The notes below the pieces were generated by a model. The model had not been told where the DNA came from, did not search any database, and worked only from the letters and a program-made list of their open reading frames with translations. A stretch of 64,000 nt of DNA from Bacteroidaceae bacterium. GTDB lineage: Bacteria; Bacteroidota; Bacteroidia; Bacteroidales; Bacteroidaceae. Below are positions 9,711 through 17,585 of the stretch, piece by piece. A program made the position numbers and the translations under genes. The stretch lies in NCBI GenBank assembly GCA_017645305.1, contig JAGCPD010000007.1:1-64000 (forward strand). Direction: 5' to 3'. Within the stretch, counting starts at the first letter, position 1; each line of letters opens with the position of its first letter.

Positions 9711-10726
9711 GACAAGAGGGACGAAACAAGGAGAAGGATTTTGAGAATGCCCTTCGTCCGCTCCACTTTGAGGACTTCAGCGGTCAACAAAAGGTGGTGG
9801 AGAATCTGCGCATCTTTGTGGAGGCTGCCAAGTATCGTGGAGAACCTTTGGACCACACTCTGTTGCATGGTCCTCCCGGATTGGGTAAGACTACGCTCAG
9901 TAACATTATTGCCAATGAACTGGGTGTGGGGTTTAAACTTACCAGCGGTCCGGTTCTGGATAAGCCTGGCGATTTGGCAGGTATCCTAACCAGCCTTGAG
10001 CCTAACGATGTGCTTTTTATCGATGAGATACACCGACTGAGTCCTGTGGTGGAGGAATATCTGTACAGTGCCATGGAGGACTATCGTATAGATATCATGA
10101 TTGACAAGGGGCCCAGTGCACGCAGCATACAGATTGACCTGTCTCCTTTTACTTTGGTAGGTGCTACCACCCGCAGTGGTTTGCTCACAGCACCTTTGCG
10201 TGCCCGATTCGGCATCAATATGCACTTGGAGTATTATGATGCCCAAACGCTACAGCGTATCGTCACACGCAGTGCAAGCATTTTAGGACTTCCCATAGAT
10301 GCTGAAGCGGCAGGAGAGATAGCAAGTCGCAGCAGGGGAACACCGCGAATAGCCAATGCCCTGTTGCGCAGGGTACGTGATTTTGCACAGGTAAAGGGTA
10401 ACGGGAAGATTGAACTTAGGATTGCTCGTGTGGCTTTGGAGGCGCTGAACATAGACCGTTACGGATTGGATGAGATAGACAACAAGATACTTCTTACCAT
10501 CATAGATAAGTTCAAAGGCGGCCCCGTTGGCATCAATACTATTGCAACAGCCATTGGCGAGGATGGGGGAACGGTTGAAGAAGTCTATGAGCCTTTCCTT
10601 ATCAAGGAGGGATTCCTCAAACGGACACCTCGCGGACGTGAGGTAACGGAACTTGCCTATTCGCATTTAGGCAGAACAATGGGTAGCCGGTACGGCAATC
10701 CACTCCAAGGTGACCTCTTCGAATAA
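9692..10726 (+). CDS. ruvB: Holliday junction helicase RuvB
   Basis: The 344-residue AAA+ motor shows Walker [11 protein letters not shown] (about 60-69), Walker B DEIHRL (about 111-116), sensor 1 GATTRSGLL and the arginine-finger region PLRARFG. A winged-helix C-terminus ends in the conserved [16 protein letters not shown] region. It drives branch migration with RuvA, which is not in this window. The ATG overlaps the end of ybeY. Confidence 0.96.
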   Translation: MEEFDIRQEGRNKEKDFENALRPLHFEDFSGQQKVVENLRIFVEAAKYRGEPLDHTLLHGPPGLGKTTLSNIIANELGVGFKLTSGPVLDKPGDLAGILTSLEPNDVLFIDEIHRLSPVVEEYLYSAMEDYRIDIMIDKGPSARSIQIDLSPFTLVGATTRSGLLTAPLRARFGINMHLEYYDAQTLQRIVTRSASILGLPIDAEAAGEIASRSRGTPRIANALLRRVRDFAQVKGNGKIELRIARVALEALNIDRYGLDEIDNKILLTIIDKFKGGPVGINTIATAIGEDGGTVEEVYEPFLIKEGFLKRTPRGREVTELAYSHLGRTMGSRYGNPLQGDLFE

Positions 10727-10743
10727 AGAACAACAGAAAAAGA

Positions 10744-10778
10744 TTTTCATTTTTCACTTTTCACTTTTCACTCTTCAT
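10744..10778 (+). repeat. Five-unit 7-bp array (TTTTCAC type)
   Basis: Five consecutive heptamers read TTTTCAT, TTTTCAC, TTTTCAC, TTTTCAC, TCTTCAT. They fill most of the 57-bp gap between ruvB and the SpmA/B-like gene, ending 5 bp before its ATG. Read on the other strand the units are GTGAAAA/ATGAAGA, the same family seen at 19712-19732 and 23867-23895. Confidence 0.7.
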
Positions 10779-10783
10779 TTTAT

Positions 10784-12016
10784 ATGGTACTAAATTACAT
10801 TTGGATTGGTTTCTTTCTCATCGCTTTTGTTATAGCGTTTGTAAAGTTGGTGTTTTGGGGAGATTTCGATGTGTTTCCTGCCATGATGGATTCTACATTC
10901 TCGTCATCCAAGACAGCCTTTGAAATATCACTGGGTTTGACAGGAGTACTCTCGCTTTGGCTCGGCATCATGAAGATTGGTGAAAAGGGTGGTGTGGTAA
11001 ATGTGTTGGCGAGGCTTTTAAGTCCCATATTCGTCAAACTGTTTCCAGATATCCCTAAGGGGCATCCTGTAACGGGAAGTATCTTCATGAATATAGCTGC
11101 CAATATGCTGGGACTTGACAATGCTGCTACGCCCCTTGGTCTGAAAGCAATGGAGCAGTTACAGGAACTGAATCCCAAGAAAGATACGGCTACCAACCCG
11201 ATGATTATGTTTTTAGTGCTGAATACTAGCGGACTGACACTGATACCTATATCTATAATGGTGTACCGTACTCAGATGAATGCAGCACAGCCTACGGATA
11301 TCTTTATTCCTATTCTGTTGGCCACATTCTTCTCTACGTTGGCAGGAATCATCATCACAAGTATGTTTCAGAAAATTAATCTGCTGAACCGCACTATGCT
11401 TCTGACATTGGGAGGTGCAGCTGTGATTGTGGCAGCCATTATCTGGGGATTCGGACAGATGGATTCGGTAATGATGAACAAAGTAAGCGTTAGCGCAGCC
11501 AACATCATACTGATGCTTATTATTATAGCCTTTATTCTGGCTGGCATTTGCAAAAAAATTAATGTGTACGATGCTTTTATTGAAGGAGCAAAGGACGGCT
11601 TTACTACAGCCGTAAGAATCATCCCCTATTTGGTGGCAATACTGGTTGGCATTGGTGTGTTCCGGGCTTCGGGAGCGATGGATATGCTGATAGACGGTGT
11701 TAAGTACGGTGTAGAGGCTTGTGGCGGCAATACCGACTTTGTGGGTGCTTTGCCAACGGCATTGATGAAACCACTTTCTGGTAGTGGAGCACGTGGCATG
11801 ATGATAGATGCAATGACCACCTACGGTGCCGATTCGTTTATCGGCCGGTTAAGTTGTATCTTCCAGGGCTCTACGGATACTACTTTTTATATCTTGGCGG
11901 TTTATTTCGGCAGTGTGGGAGTTGCCAAGACCCGTCATGCAGTGACATGTGGTCTCTTGGCAGATTTGGCTGGTATCATTGCTGCGATTGCAATAGCATA
12001 TCTGTTCTTTGGATAA
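10784..12016 (+). CDS. SpmA/SpmB-like nucleoside-recognition membrane protein
   Basis: This 410-residue multi-pass membrane protein contains two Gate (nucleoside recognition) modules. The SpmA-like half has GLDNAATPLGLKAMEQLQ (about 107-124) and LNTSGLTLIP. The SpmB-like half has the SGSGARGMMID and FQGSTDTTFYILAVYFG motifs (about 335-385). In Bacillus the two halves are separate spore-maturation genes; a fused form is common in non-sporulating Bacteroidetes. Its substrate is unknown, and the name reflects homology only. It is preceded by a 7-bp array and followed by palindrome P1. Confidence 0.8.
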   Translation: MVLNYIWIGFFLIAFVIAFVKLVFWGDFDVFPAMMDSTFSSSKTAFEISLGLTGVLSLWLGIMKIGEKGGVVNVLARLLSPIFVKLFPDIPKGHPVTGSIFMNIAANMLGLDNAATPLGLKAMEQLQELNPKKDTATNPMIMFLVLNTSGLTLIPISIMVYRTQMNAAQPTDIFIPILLATFFSTLAGIIITSMFQKINLLNRTMLLTLGGAAVIVAAIIWGFGQMDSVMMNKVSVSAANIILMLIIIAFILAGICKKINVYDAFIEGAKDGFTTAVRIIPYLVAILVGIGVFRASGAMDMLIDGVKYGVEACGGNTDFVGALPTALMKPLSGSGARGMMIDAMTTYGADSFIGRLSCIFQGSTDTTFYILAVYFGSVGVAKTRHAVTCGLLADLAGIIAAIAIAYLFFG

Positions 12017-12018
12017 AG

Positions 12019-12050
12019 GCCCCCTCCCCGCTCCCCCTTAGGGGGAGTGC
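12019..12050 (-). repeat. Palindromic element P1
   Basis: The core CTCCCCC-TTA-GGGGGAG (12031-12047) is a 7-bp-arm hairpin, preceded by GGCCCCCTCCCCG. Reverse-complemented it matches P2 (12106-12137) over about 32 bp. The consensus has CACTCCCCC, AAG, GGGGGAG and then a G-rich tail ending GGGGGC. It starts 2 bp after the stop codon of the preceding gene and could also act as a hairpin at that 3' end. Confidence 0.65.
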
Positions 12051-12072
12051 TTATATAATTTGATACGACAAG

Positions 12073-13572
12073 ATGATAAAAAATAAAAATACAGCCCAAG
12101 GTTTTCACTCCCCCAAAGGGGGAGACGGAGGGGGCTTAAAATCATTAGCAAAAGATACGGCCATATATGGCCTGTCAAGTATTGTTGGCAGATTCCTGAA
12201 TTATCTGCTTGTTCCGCTCTATACCCACTATATGCCAAAAGATTCTGGCGACTATGGTATCAGTACCAATTTGTATGCTTATACGGCGCTCATTTTGGTT
12301 CTGTTGACATTCGGTATGGAGACCACATTGTTCCGATTTGCTAACGATGGCAGGTATAAGCCCGATACAGTTTTCTCAACGGCTTTTGCTACGGTTGGTT
12401 CGCTGACAGCCATCTTTCTGCTGTTTATGTTTTGTTTTATCAGTCCCATCTGTGGTGCCTTAGGCTATACAGAACATCCCGACTATCTGTTAATGATGGC
12501 AGTTGTTGTAGCACTTGATGCCATACAGGCACTTCCCTTCAGCTATCTGAGATTCCAAAAGCGAGCCGTCAAATTTGCCTCACTTAAGATGCTGTTTATC
12601 GTTATCAACATAGCGCTGAATGTGATATACTTTGTATGGTTGGGAAAGACCACGGTGTTTTATGTGTTCTTTATTAACCTGCTCTGTACGGGTTTCATTA
12701 CCTTCTTTTTTATGCCAGACCTGTTCCGCGTCCATTGGAATTTTGATTGGAAACTGTTGGGGCAGATGCTGAGCTATTCGTGGCCCATTCTGATATTGGG
12801 TGTTGCAGGAATTCTGAATCAGGTGGCAGATAAAATAATTTTCCCGTTGGTCTATCCCAACGAAGCAGAAGCCAATGTACAATTGGGTATATATGGGTCG
12901 TGCGTGAAAATAGCCATGATTATGGCCATGATTACCCAGGCTTTCCGCTATGCCTACGAACCCATTGTGTTTGCCAAAAGCAAAGATGCCGACAAGGCTG
13001 AGTATTATGCTTCTGCAATGAAGTATTTCCTCATCTTCACGCTGTTGGCATTCCTTTGTGTTGTTGGTTGGATGCCTGTATTGCAATATATTATCGGTGC
13101 CGACTATCGCGAGGGTTTAGGCGTTGTACCCATTGTGATGGTGGCTGAGATTATGATGGGTATTTACTTCAATCTTTCCTTCTGGTATAAACTCATTGAC
13201 AAGACCATTTGGGGAGCCTGGTTTTCTTTGGCAGGATGTGTAGCACTGATAGTGGTGAATGTTTTGTTTATTCCCGCTTACGGCTATATGGCCTGCGCTT
13301 GGGGCGGTGTGGCAGGATATGGAACAGCAATGGTGCTAAGCTATATAGTGGGACAGTATAAGAATCCCATAGCTTACCCAATGAAAATCATGGCGGTATA
13401 TGTGCTTCTGGCTGCCCTTTTCTTTGCCATTATGCAATTCATACCTCAAGGGTGGCCTTTGATGTTGCGCCTTGCCGTCAACAGCATATTGATATGCGCC
13501 TTTGTGGGGCACATCATTTATCATGACCTGCCCCTAAAGTCGCTTCCTGTTATTGGTAAATATTTCCGGTAA
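12073..13572 (+). CDS. Polysaccharide flippase (Wzx/MATE-like)
   Basis: This 499-residue integral membrane protein has about 12-14 hydrophobic segments and an N-terminus of the polysaccharide-synthesis family (SLAKDTAIYGLSSIVGRFLNYLLVPLYT). It probably flips a lipid-linked oligosaccharide across the inner membrane. The first about 22 residues (NTAQGFHSPKGGDGGG) are not family-like and are encoded by palindromic element P2. No alternative start lies between P2 and the conserved region, so the repeat appears to be translated. The last 23 bp overlap the convergent epimerase gene. Confidence 0.85.
   Translation: MIKNKNTAQGFHSPKGGDGGGLKSLAKDTAIYGLSSIVGRFLNYLLVPLYTHYMPKDSGDYGISTNLYAYTALILVLLTFGMETTLFRFANDGRYKPDTVFSTAFATVGSLTAIFLLFMFCFISPICGALGYTEHPDYLLMMAVVVALDAIQALPFSYLRFQKRAVKFASLKMLFIVINIALNVIYFVWLGKTTVFYVFFINLLCTGFITFFFMPDLFRVHWNFDWKLLGQMLSYSWPILILGVAGILNQVADKIIFPLVYPNEAEANVQLGIYGSCVKIAMIMAMITQAFRYAYEPIVFAKSKDADKAEYYASAMKYFLIFTLLAFLCVVGWMPVLQYIIGADYREGLGVVPIVMVAEIMMGIYFNLSFWYKLIDKTIWGAWFSLAGCVALIVVNVLFIPAYGYMACAWGGVAGYGTAMVLSYIVGQYKNPIAYPMKIMAVYVLLAALFFAIMQFIPQGWPLMLRLAVNSILICAFVGHIIYHDLPLKSLPVIGKYFR
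12106..12137 (+). repeat. Palindromic element P2, inside the flippase gene
   Basis: CTCCCCC-AAA-GGGGGAG (12108-12124) followed by ACGGAGGGGGCTT is an inverted partner of P1. It lies in frame near the 5' end of the flippase gene and encodes HSPKGGDGGG. P1 and P2 are about 57 bp apart and in opposite orientation. Confidence 0.65.
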
Positions 13573-14749
13573 GGCTATTTTTTGCAGCGATTCGCTCTAA
13601 GGTCTGATAGACTTGCATCAGGCCGCGGGGAACGTGGAAGCATCCTTTCCACTTTCCTCCTTTTAGCGTCAAGAGAACTTCGCCCCTCCGGTTCAGATAG
13701 CCAAACCATTCGGGATATTCGGAATCCATGAAGTGACTCCAGACATATTCATGAACGCGCATGAACCAGTCCAGGCATTCCTTTTTGCCAGTCAGTTCGT
13801 AACCCTTTATCATGGTAATAAGCGTTTCTATGTGAACCCACCATAGCTTTTGATCCCACTCCAGTTGTTGCAGGGGATGGCCCAGGCGGTCCATAAAATA
13901 GAAGATGCCTCCGAACTCTTTGTCCCAACCGTATTCCGCTTCACGCAGGGCTATGTGTACGGCCTTCTCAATGAGGTCTTTGCGCTCTAAGCGTTTGCCC
14001 AAATCCATGATGAACCACATTGCTTCAATGGCATGTCCTGGATTTAAGACACGTCCTTCGTGACAGTCCACCAGTTTGCCATCCTTGCTGACGTTTTCCA
14101 CAATAAGGTCCAGCTCGGGACGGTAAAAGACATCAAGTACCTCATGCAGGCAGATATCAATGGTTTCCTTTAGAAACTTGGGGTCAAGCAGGTCTTCGAT
14201 TTCCAGTGCCACGTTACAGAGAATCATGGGCAGTGCAAAATCTTTAAGGGCACGCGCACCGGGAGCAGCCTTTGACCATTTTCCTTTGGGATTGTTGCGT
14301 TTACTGAGCACAATATCAAAAGTCTTCTTGGCAATGTCAGCATATTCCTCGTTGCCCGTTGCCTTGTACAGTTGTCCAAAGGCAATGACAGCGAAGGTGT
14401 AGGAGAAGATGTTATAGGGTTCCACCAGCGGATGTCCCTCACGGTCCAGCGAGAAGTACCAGTTCAGGTTGCCGTCATGTCCGTATTTCTTCAGGAACTC
14501 TGCACCCTGAATAGCAGCATCGAGCCATTCCTGTTTCTTCTCTACCTTATTATATAATGTGGCGAGCATCCATACTTCGCGGCCTTGAAGCCAGATAAAC
14601 TTATCGGTATCATATACCTCGCCATTACGTTCTATGCAGGTAAAATACCCGCCATATTCCTTATCTATACTGTTCTGCATCCAGAAGGGCATTACCCTGT
14701 CCAGTAGCTCGCTCTTGTATTGAGCGGCAAGAAGTTTAAAATCAATCAT
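13550..14749 (-). CDS. N-acylglucosamine 2-epimerase (AGE family)
   Basis: The protein is about 399 residues with the (alpha/alpha)6-barrel pattern of AGE epimerases, including DKFIWLQGREVWMLATLYN (about 48-68), HEGRVLNPGHAIEAMWFI (about 230-247) and KLWWVHIETLITM. The conserved His residues of the active site lie in these blocks. In this context it most likely converts ManNAc to GlcNAc after the lyase step, as in the Bacteroides nan pathway. I chose the ATG at 14749; an in-frame GTG at 14758 lies inside a 7-bp repeat and is less likely. Confidence 0.85.
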   Translation of the reverse strand: MIDFKLLAAQYKSELLDRVMPFWMQNSIDKEYGGYFTCIERNGEVYDTDKFIWLQGREVWMLATLYNKVEKKQEWLDAAIQGAEFLKKYGHDGNLNWYFSLDREGHPLVEPYNIFSYTFAVIAFGQLYKATGNEEYADIAKKTFDIVLSKRNNPKGKWSKAAPGARALKDFALPMILCNVALEIEDLLDPKFLKETIDICLHEVLDVFYRPELDLIVENVSKDGKLVDCHEGRVLNPGHAIEAMWFIMDLGKRLERKDLIEKAVHIALREAEYGWDKEFGGIFYFMDRLGHPLQQLEWDQKLWWVHIETLITMIKGYELTGKKECLDWFMRVHEYVWSHFMDSEYPEWFGYLNRRGEVLLTLKGGKWKGCFHVPRGLMQVYQTLERIAAKNSLTGNIYQ

Positions 14750-14751
14750 AT

Positions 14752-14765
14752 AATTCACAATTTAC
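14752..14765 (-). repeat. Two 7-bp units (AATTCAC, AATTTAC)
   Basis: Two related heptamers sit directly upstream of the epimerase ATG. They overlap the alternative GTG start at 14758, which is one reason to prefer the ATG. Confidence 0.4.
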
Positions 14766-14861
14766 AAATATATTATTTACAGTTTATTTACAATGGGGCT
14801 GAATGGCTAAATTGTGCATCAATTGAACATTGCTAATTTGTACATAATTCTTCACTTTTGA

Positions 14862-14931
14862 CCTGCGGTCGAGTCTGCTCACGCTCGGGATTGCTTAAGC
14901 AAACTTAGCTCTCCTCTCGCTCAATCGCAGC
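14862..14931. repeat. Inverted repeat after the symporter gene
   Basis: An imperfect inverted repeat has CTGCGGTCGAG on the left and CTCAATCGCAG on the right (9 of 11 paired). Inside lies TTGCTTAAGCAA, a perfect 12-bp palindrome. CTTCACTTTT motifs flank it on both sides. It lies between the epimerase start and the symporter stop, so it may be a transcript-end hairpin. It shares GAGCGA/GCTTAAGC wording with the repeats at 24031-24230. Confidence 0.45.
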
Positions 14932-14933
14932 CT

Positions 14934-17390
14934 TCACTTTTCATTTCCGAACGAAGTGAGGTATGCCACAACAACACTCACTACGATGCCAGTAGCACCG
15001 AAAAGGAAGAAGTTGGCATCCGTGAACAGGTACATCAGCAGTACCACTACTTCGCCAGCAACGAAGCCGGTTAAAGCCGCCCAGCCTTTAATGCGTGGTA
15101 TGAAGACAGCCATGACAAACAGACCGCCCAAGCCACTTGTCAACAGTCCCAGTATGGTATTGAAGTAATCCAGCAACGATGTGATGTCCCACGTTGCCAT
15201 CAGCAAGGCAATGCCCAGTCCAATCATACCGCTTACGATGCACGTCCATCGTGCTACACGGAGTAGTGCGGAATCTTTGATGCTGGGACGGAATCGCTGG
15301 ATGAAGTCAACGCTGAAGGCGGTGCTGACGGAATTGATGTTACTCGATATGGTACTCATGGTGGCAGCAAAGATAGCGGCAATGAGCAGTCCTGCAATGC
15401 CTGCTGGCATCTGGCTCATCATGAAGTAGGGGAAGATGGCATCGCCTTGCTGCATGGTAATGTCCAGACTTTGGGGGTGGGTCTTGTAGAATGTATAAAG
15501 GCCTGTCCCTATGAAGTAGAAGGCGACAGAGATAAAGACACTCATGAAGCCGTTAACCAAAATGCTGCGTCCTGCACTCTTTTCGTCTTTCGTTGTCATA
15601 TAGCGCTGGATGACGGTCTGGTCACTGGTGTAGGAAATCAGGTTGTTGGCAATGCCTCCGCCCAAGATGGCCACCCAGAAGGTGACGCGACGGTAGTCCC
15701 AGCTCCATACAAAAAGGCGTAGTTTGTCATTATCAACCGCCAGTTGCCATGCTCCGGAGAAACCGCCCTCGGTGCCACCCCACAGATACAGAGCCGCAAA
15801 TATGGCACCGCCTACCAGAATACAGCCTTGGACAACATCACCCCAGATTACAGCCTCTACGCCGCCCATTGTACAATAGATGATAGTAACGAGACCCATC
15901 AACACAATGCACAGGTAAATGTCAATGCCCGTTACAGCTGTCAGAGCTAGCGAAGGCAGATACAGCACCAGTGCCATGCGTGCCACCATAAAAACACAGA
16001 ACAGCGCGGAGGCCATCAGTCGGGTGGCTGCGTTGAATCGCTCTTCCAGGATAGCGTAAGCCGATGCTGCCTTGCTCCTGCGGAAGTAGGGCAGGTAGTA
16101 CCATATAACCGGAAATCCGACAATCGGAATCATCCACAGCATAGGATAGTAGGTCCAGTCGGTAGCATATGCTTTGGCTGGTATGGCCATATAGGTGATG
16201 GCGCTTAGCATGGTGGCATAAATGCTGATGCCTGCTGCCCACCAAGGCACACGGCCTCCTCCTTTGAAGAAATCCTCGGCTCCGTTTTCGCGGCGCATGA
16301 AGTAGATGCCCATTCCCAGCATTGCTATCAGATAAAAGATCAGTACTGTCCAGTTGGCAAAACCGAAGTGCGTGTCGTACTTTGCCTCTATGCGTGAGAC
16401 TTGTGCCGACCTTATGCCAGGCATTGTCTCGCCGCCACTGTAAAACCATCCTCCCTCGCAGGGGGTAAGGACTGCCCCTGCACGTGCCAAAGCACTGTCT
16501 CCTGGCATGGTTGTCCAAGAGTCTGTGATAGTGTGATAAACCAGCACATCTTGGCGAAACTTGTACCAGGCAGGTTCATGACGCAGGTATTGGTCGTCTT
16601 GTTTGCCTTGTATGGCAGAGAGGAAGATGTCATAGTCCACACCACCGAAGAACAAGATGTGACTGTAGCCGGAGGTTGTGCAGCAGGAACCGACGATGGA
16701 GACCCCCTTGCCCCCTTTAGGGGGAATTACAGACGAAGCCGTCTCCTTCCACTCCAATGTCTTTAGGTTCAACTTCAGTCCTTTGGTCTGGACGACTCCC
16801 CCTAAAGGGGGTAGGGAGGTCCACCCTCCAAAGATATACAACGCTTTCCCCTCCGGCGCATTCTGGACAGCCATACAGGGTTGCAGTCGGCCTTCTGGGA
16901 TGCTCGCGATTTTCACCCATGCCTCTCCGTAAGGCCACTCCAAAGCATAGACATCTTTGTTAGGGGTACCGTCTGTTTGTCCCCCTGCTACAAATATCTT
17001 GTCCACTCCATAGCAGGCTGCAAAGTTGTCAAGACCTTTGGGAAGAGAGGGTAGGACGATGGATTTCTCGTCCATGCCTTTTTGCAGTGTGACCTCAGTT
17101 TCAGAACCTTTGTCTGATGTTCCACCGATAAAAACCGTACCTTCGGGAACGGCTACGCTGGCACCATAGGCTTTGGGATAGAAAACCTTTTTCCCTCCTT
17201 CAGCACAGGGTACATCTGGGAAATTACAACCACCCCAGGTTGTCAGTATGCCGTTAAAGACACCAGCATAATGACCCGAGACGGCTCGGGGCATATCTTC
17301 GGATTTTGTAACAACAATACGGTTTTCTCCTAAACAGAATGCAAGGGAAAAAAAAGAAAGAATACAGAATATAAAGGCTCGTTTCCTCAT
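14934..17390 (-). CDS. Sialate mutarotase fused to sodium:solute symporter
   Basis: This 818-residue protein has a signal sequence (1-20). Residues 25-340 form a kelch-type beta-propeller of the cyclically permuted mutarotase (YjhT/NanM) group, with blade motifs GGCNFP, FIGGT, VAGGQ, IFGGW, FFGGVD and YSGGE. Residues 348-818 form a sodium:solute symporter with about 13 membrane segments. NanM-type propellers speed sialic-acid anomerisation outside the inner membrane, so the fusion would feed the correct anomer to the transporter. Two GC-rich palindromes (P3, P4) encode PPKGGKG and PPLGG in propeller loops. It has its own strong promoter. Confidence 0.85.
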   Translation of the reverse strand: MRKRAFIFCILSFFSLAFCLGENRIVVTKSEDMPRAVSGHYAGVFNGILTTWGGCNFPDVPCAEGGKKVFYPKAYGASVAVPEGTVFIGGTSDKGSETEVTLQKGMDEKSIVLPSLPKGLDNFAACYGVDKIFVAGGQTDGTPNKDVYALEWPYGEAWVKIASIPEGRLQPCMAVQNAPEGKALYIFGGWTSLPPLGGVVQTKGLKLNLKTLEWKETASSVIPPKGGKGVSIVGSCCTTSGYSHILFFGGVDYDIFLSAIQGKQDDQYLRHEPAWYKFRQDVLVYHTITDSWTTMPGDSALARAGAVLTPCEGGWFYSGGETMPGIRSAQVSRIEAKYDTHFGFANWTVLIFYLIAMLGMGIYFMRRENGAEDFFKGGGRVPWWAAGISIYATMLSAITYMAIPAKAYATDWTYYPMLWMIPIVGFPVIWYYLPYFRRSKAASAYAILEERFNAATRLMASALFCVFMVARMALVLYLPSLALTAVTGIDIYLCIVLMGLVTIIYCTMGGVEAVIWGDVVQGCILVGGAIFAALYLWGGTEGGFSGAWQLAVDNDKLRLFVWSWDYRRVTFWVAILGGGIANNLISYTSDQTVIQRYMTTKDEKSAGRSILVNGFMSVFISVAFYFIGTGLYTFYKTHPQSLDITMQQGDAIFPYFMMSQMPAGIAGLLIAAIFAATMSTISSNINSVSTAFSVDFIQRFRPSIKDSALLRVARWTCIVSGMIGLGIALLMATWDITSLLDYFNTILGLLTSGLGGLFVMAVFIPRIKGWAALTGFVAGEVVVLLMYLFTDANFFLFGATGIVVSVVVAYLTSFGNEK
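16701..16727 (-). repeat. Palindromic element P3, inside the mutarotase domain
   Basis: CCCCC-TTTA-GGGGG (16711-16724), with a C-rich flank, matches the P1/P2 consensus in reverse orientation. It is in frame and encodes VIPPKGGKGV in the gene. Confidence 0.6.
16794..16822 (+). repeat. Palindromic element P4, inside the mutarotase domain
   Basis: CTCCCCC-TAAA-GGGGG and a following TAGGGAGGTCC match the P1/P2 consensus in the forward orientation. It faces P3, about 70 bp away, and encodes TSLPPLGGVV on the opposite (gene) strand. Confidence 0.6.
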
Positions 17391-17443
17391 GAAGATATTT
17401 TTTATTATGTGAGTCGTGTTTTGTAGGTATTAGTTTTTGAGTA

Positions 17444-17475
17444 CAAAGGTAGTGAATTATTTTTTGGTAAGCAAA
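17444..17475 (-). promoter_or_regulatory. Promoter of the mutarotase-symporter gene
   Basis: Minus-strand TTTG followed by 20 bases and TACCTTTG (17444-17451), an ideal Bacteroidales promoter. It gives the symporter and epimerase genes a start separate from the lyase/esterase pair. The -7 box is flanked by GTAC/GTACTC, a common extended form. Confidence 0.65.
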
Positions 17476-17585
17476 TATCTGCCCTGAAAGTTGCTTTTTG
17501 CCGGTTGATGCGTAGCTTCCAGTGAAAGCCGTTACTTCGAGTTAATACATCAATTCTGTTGCTCTTCTGGCTGGGAATGTAAATG

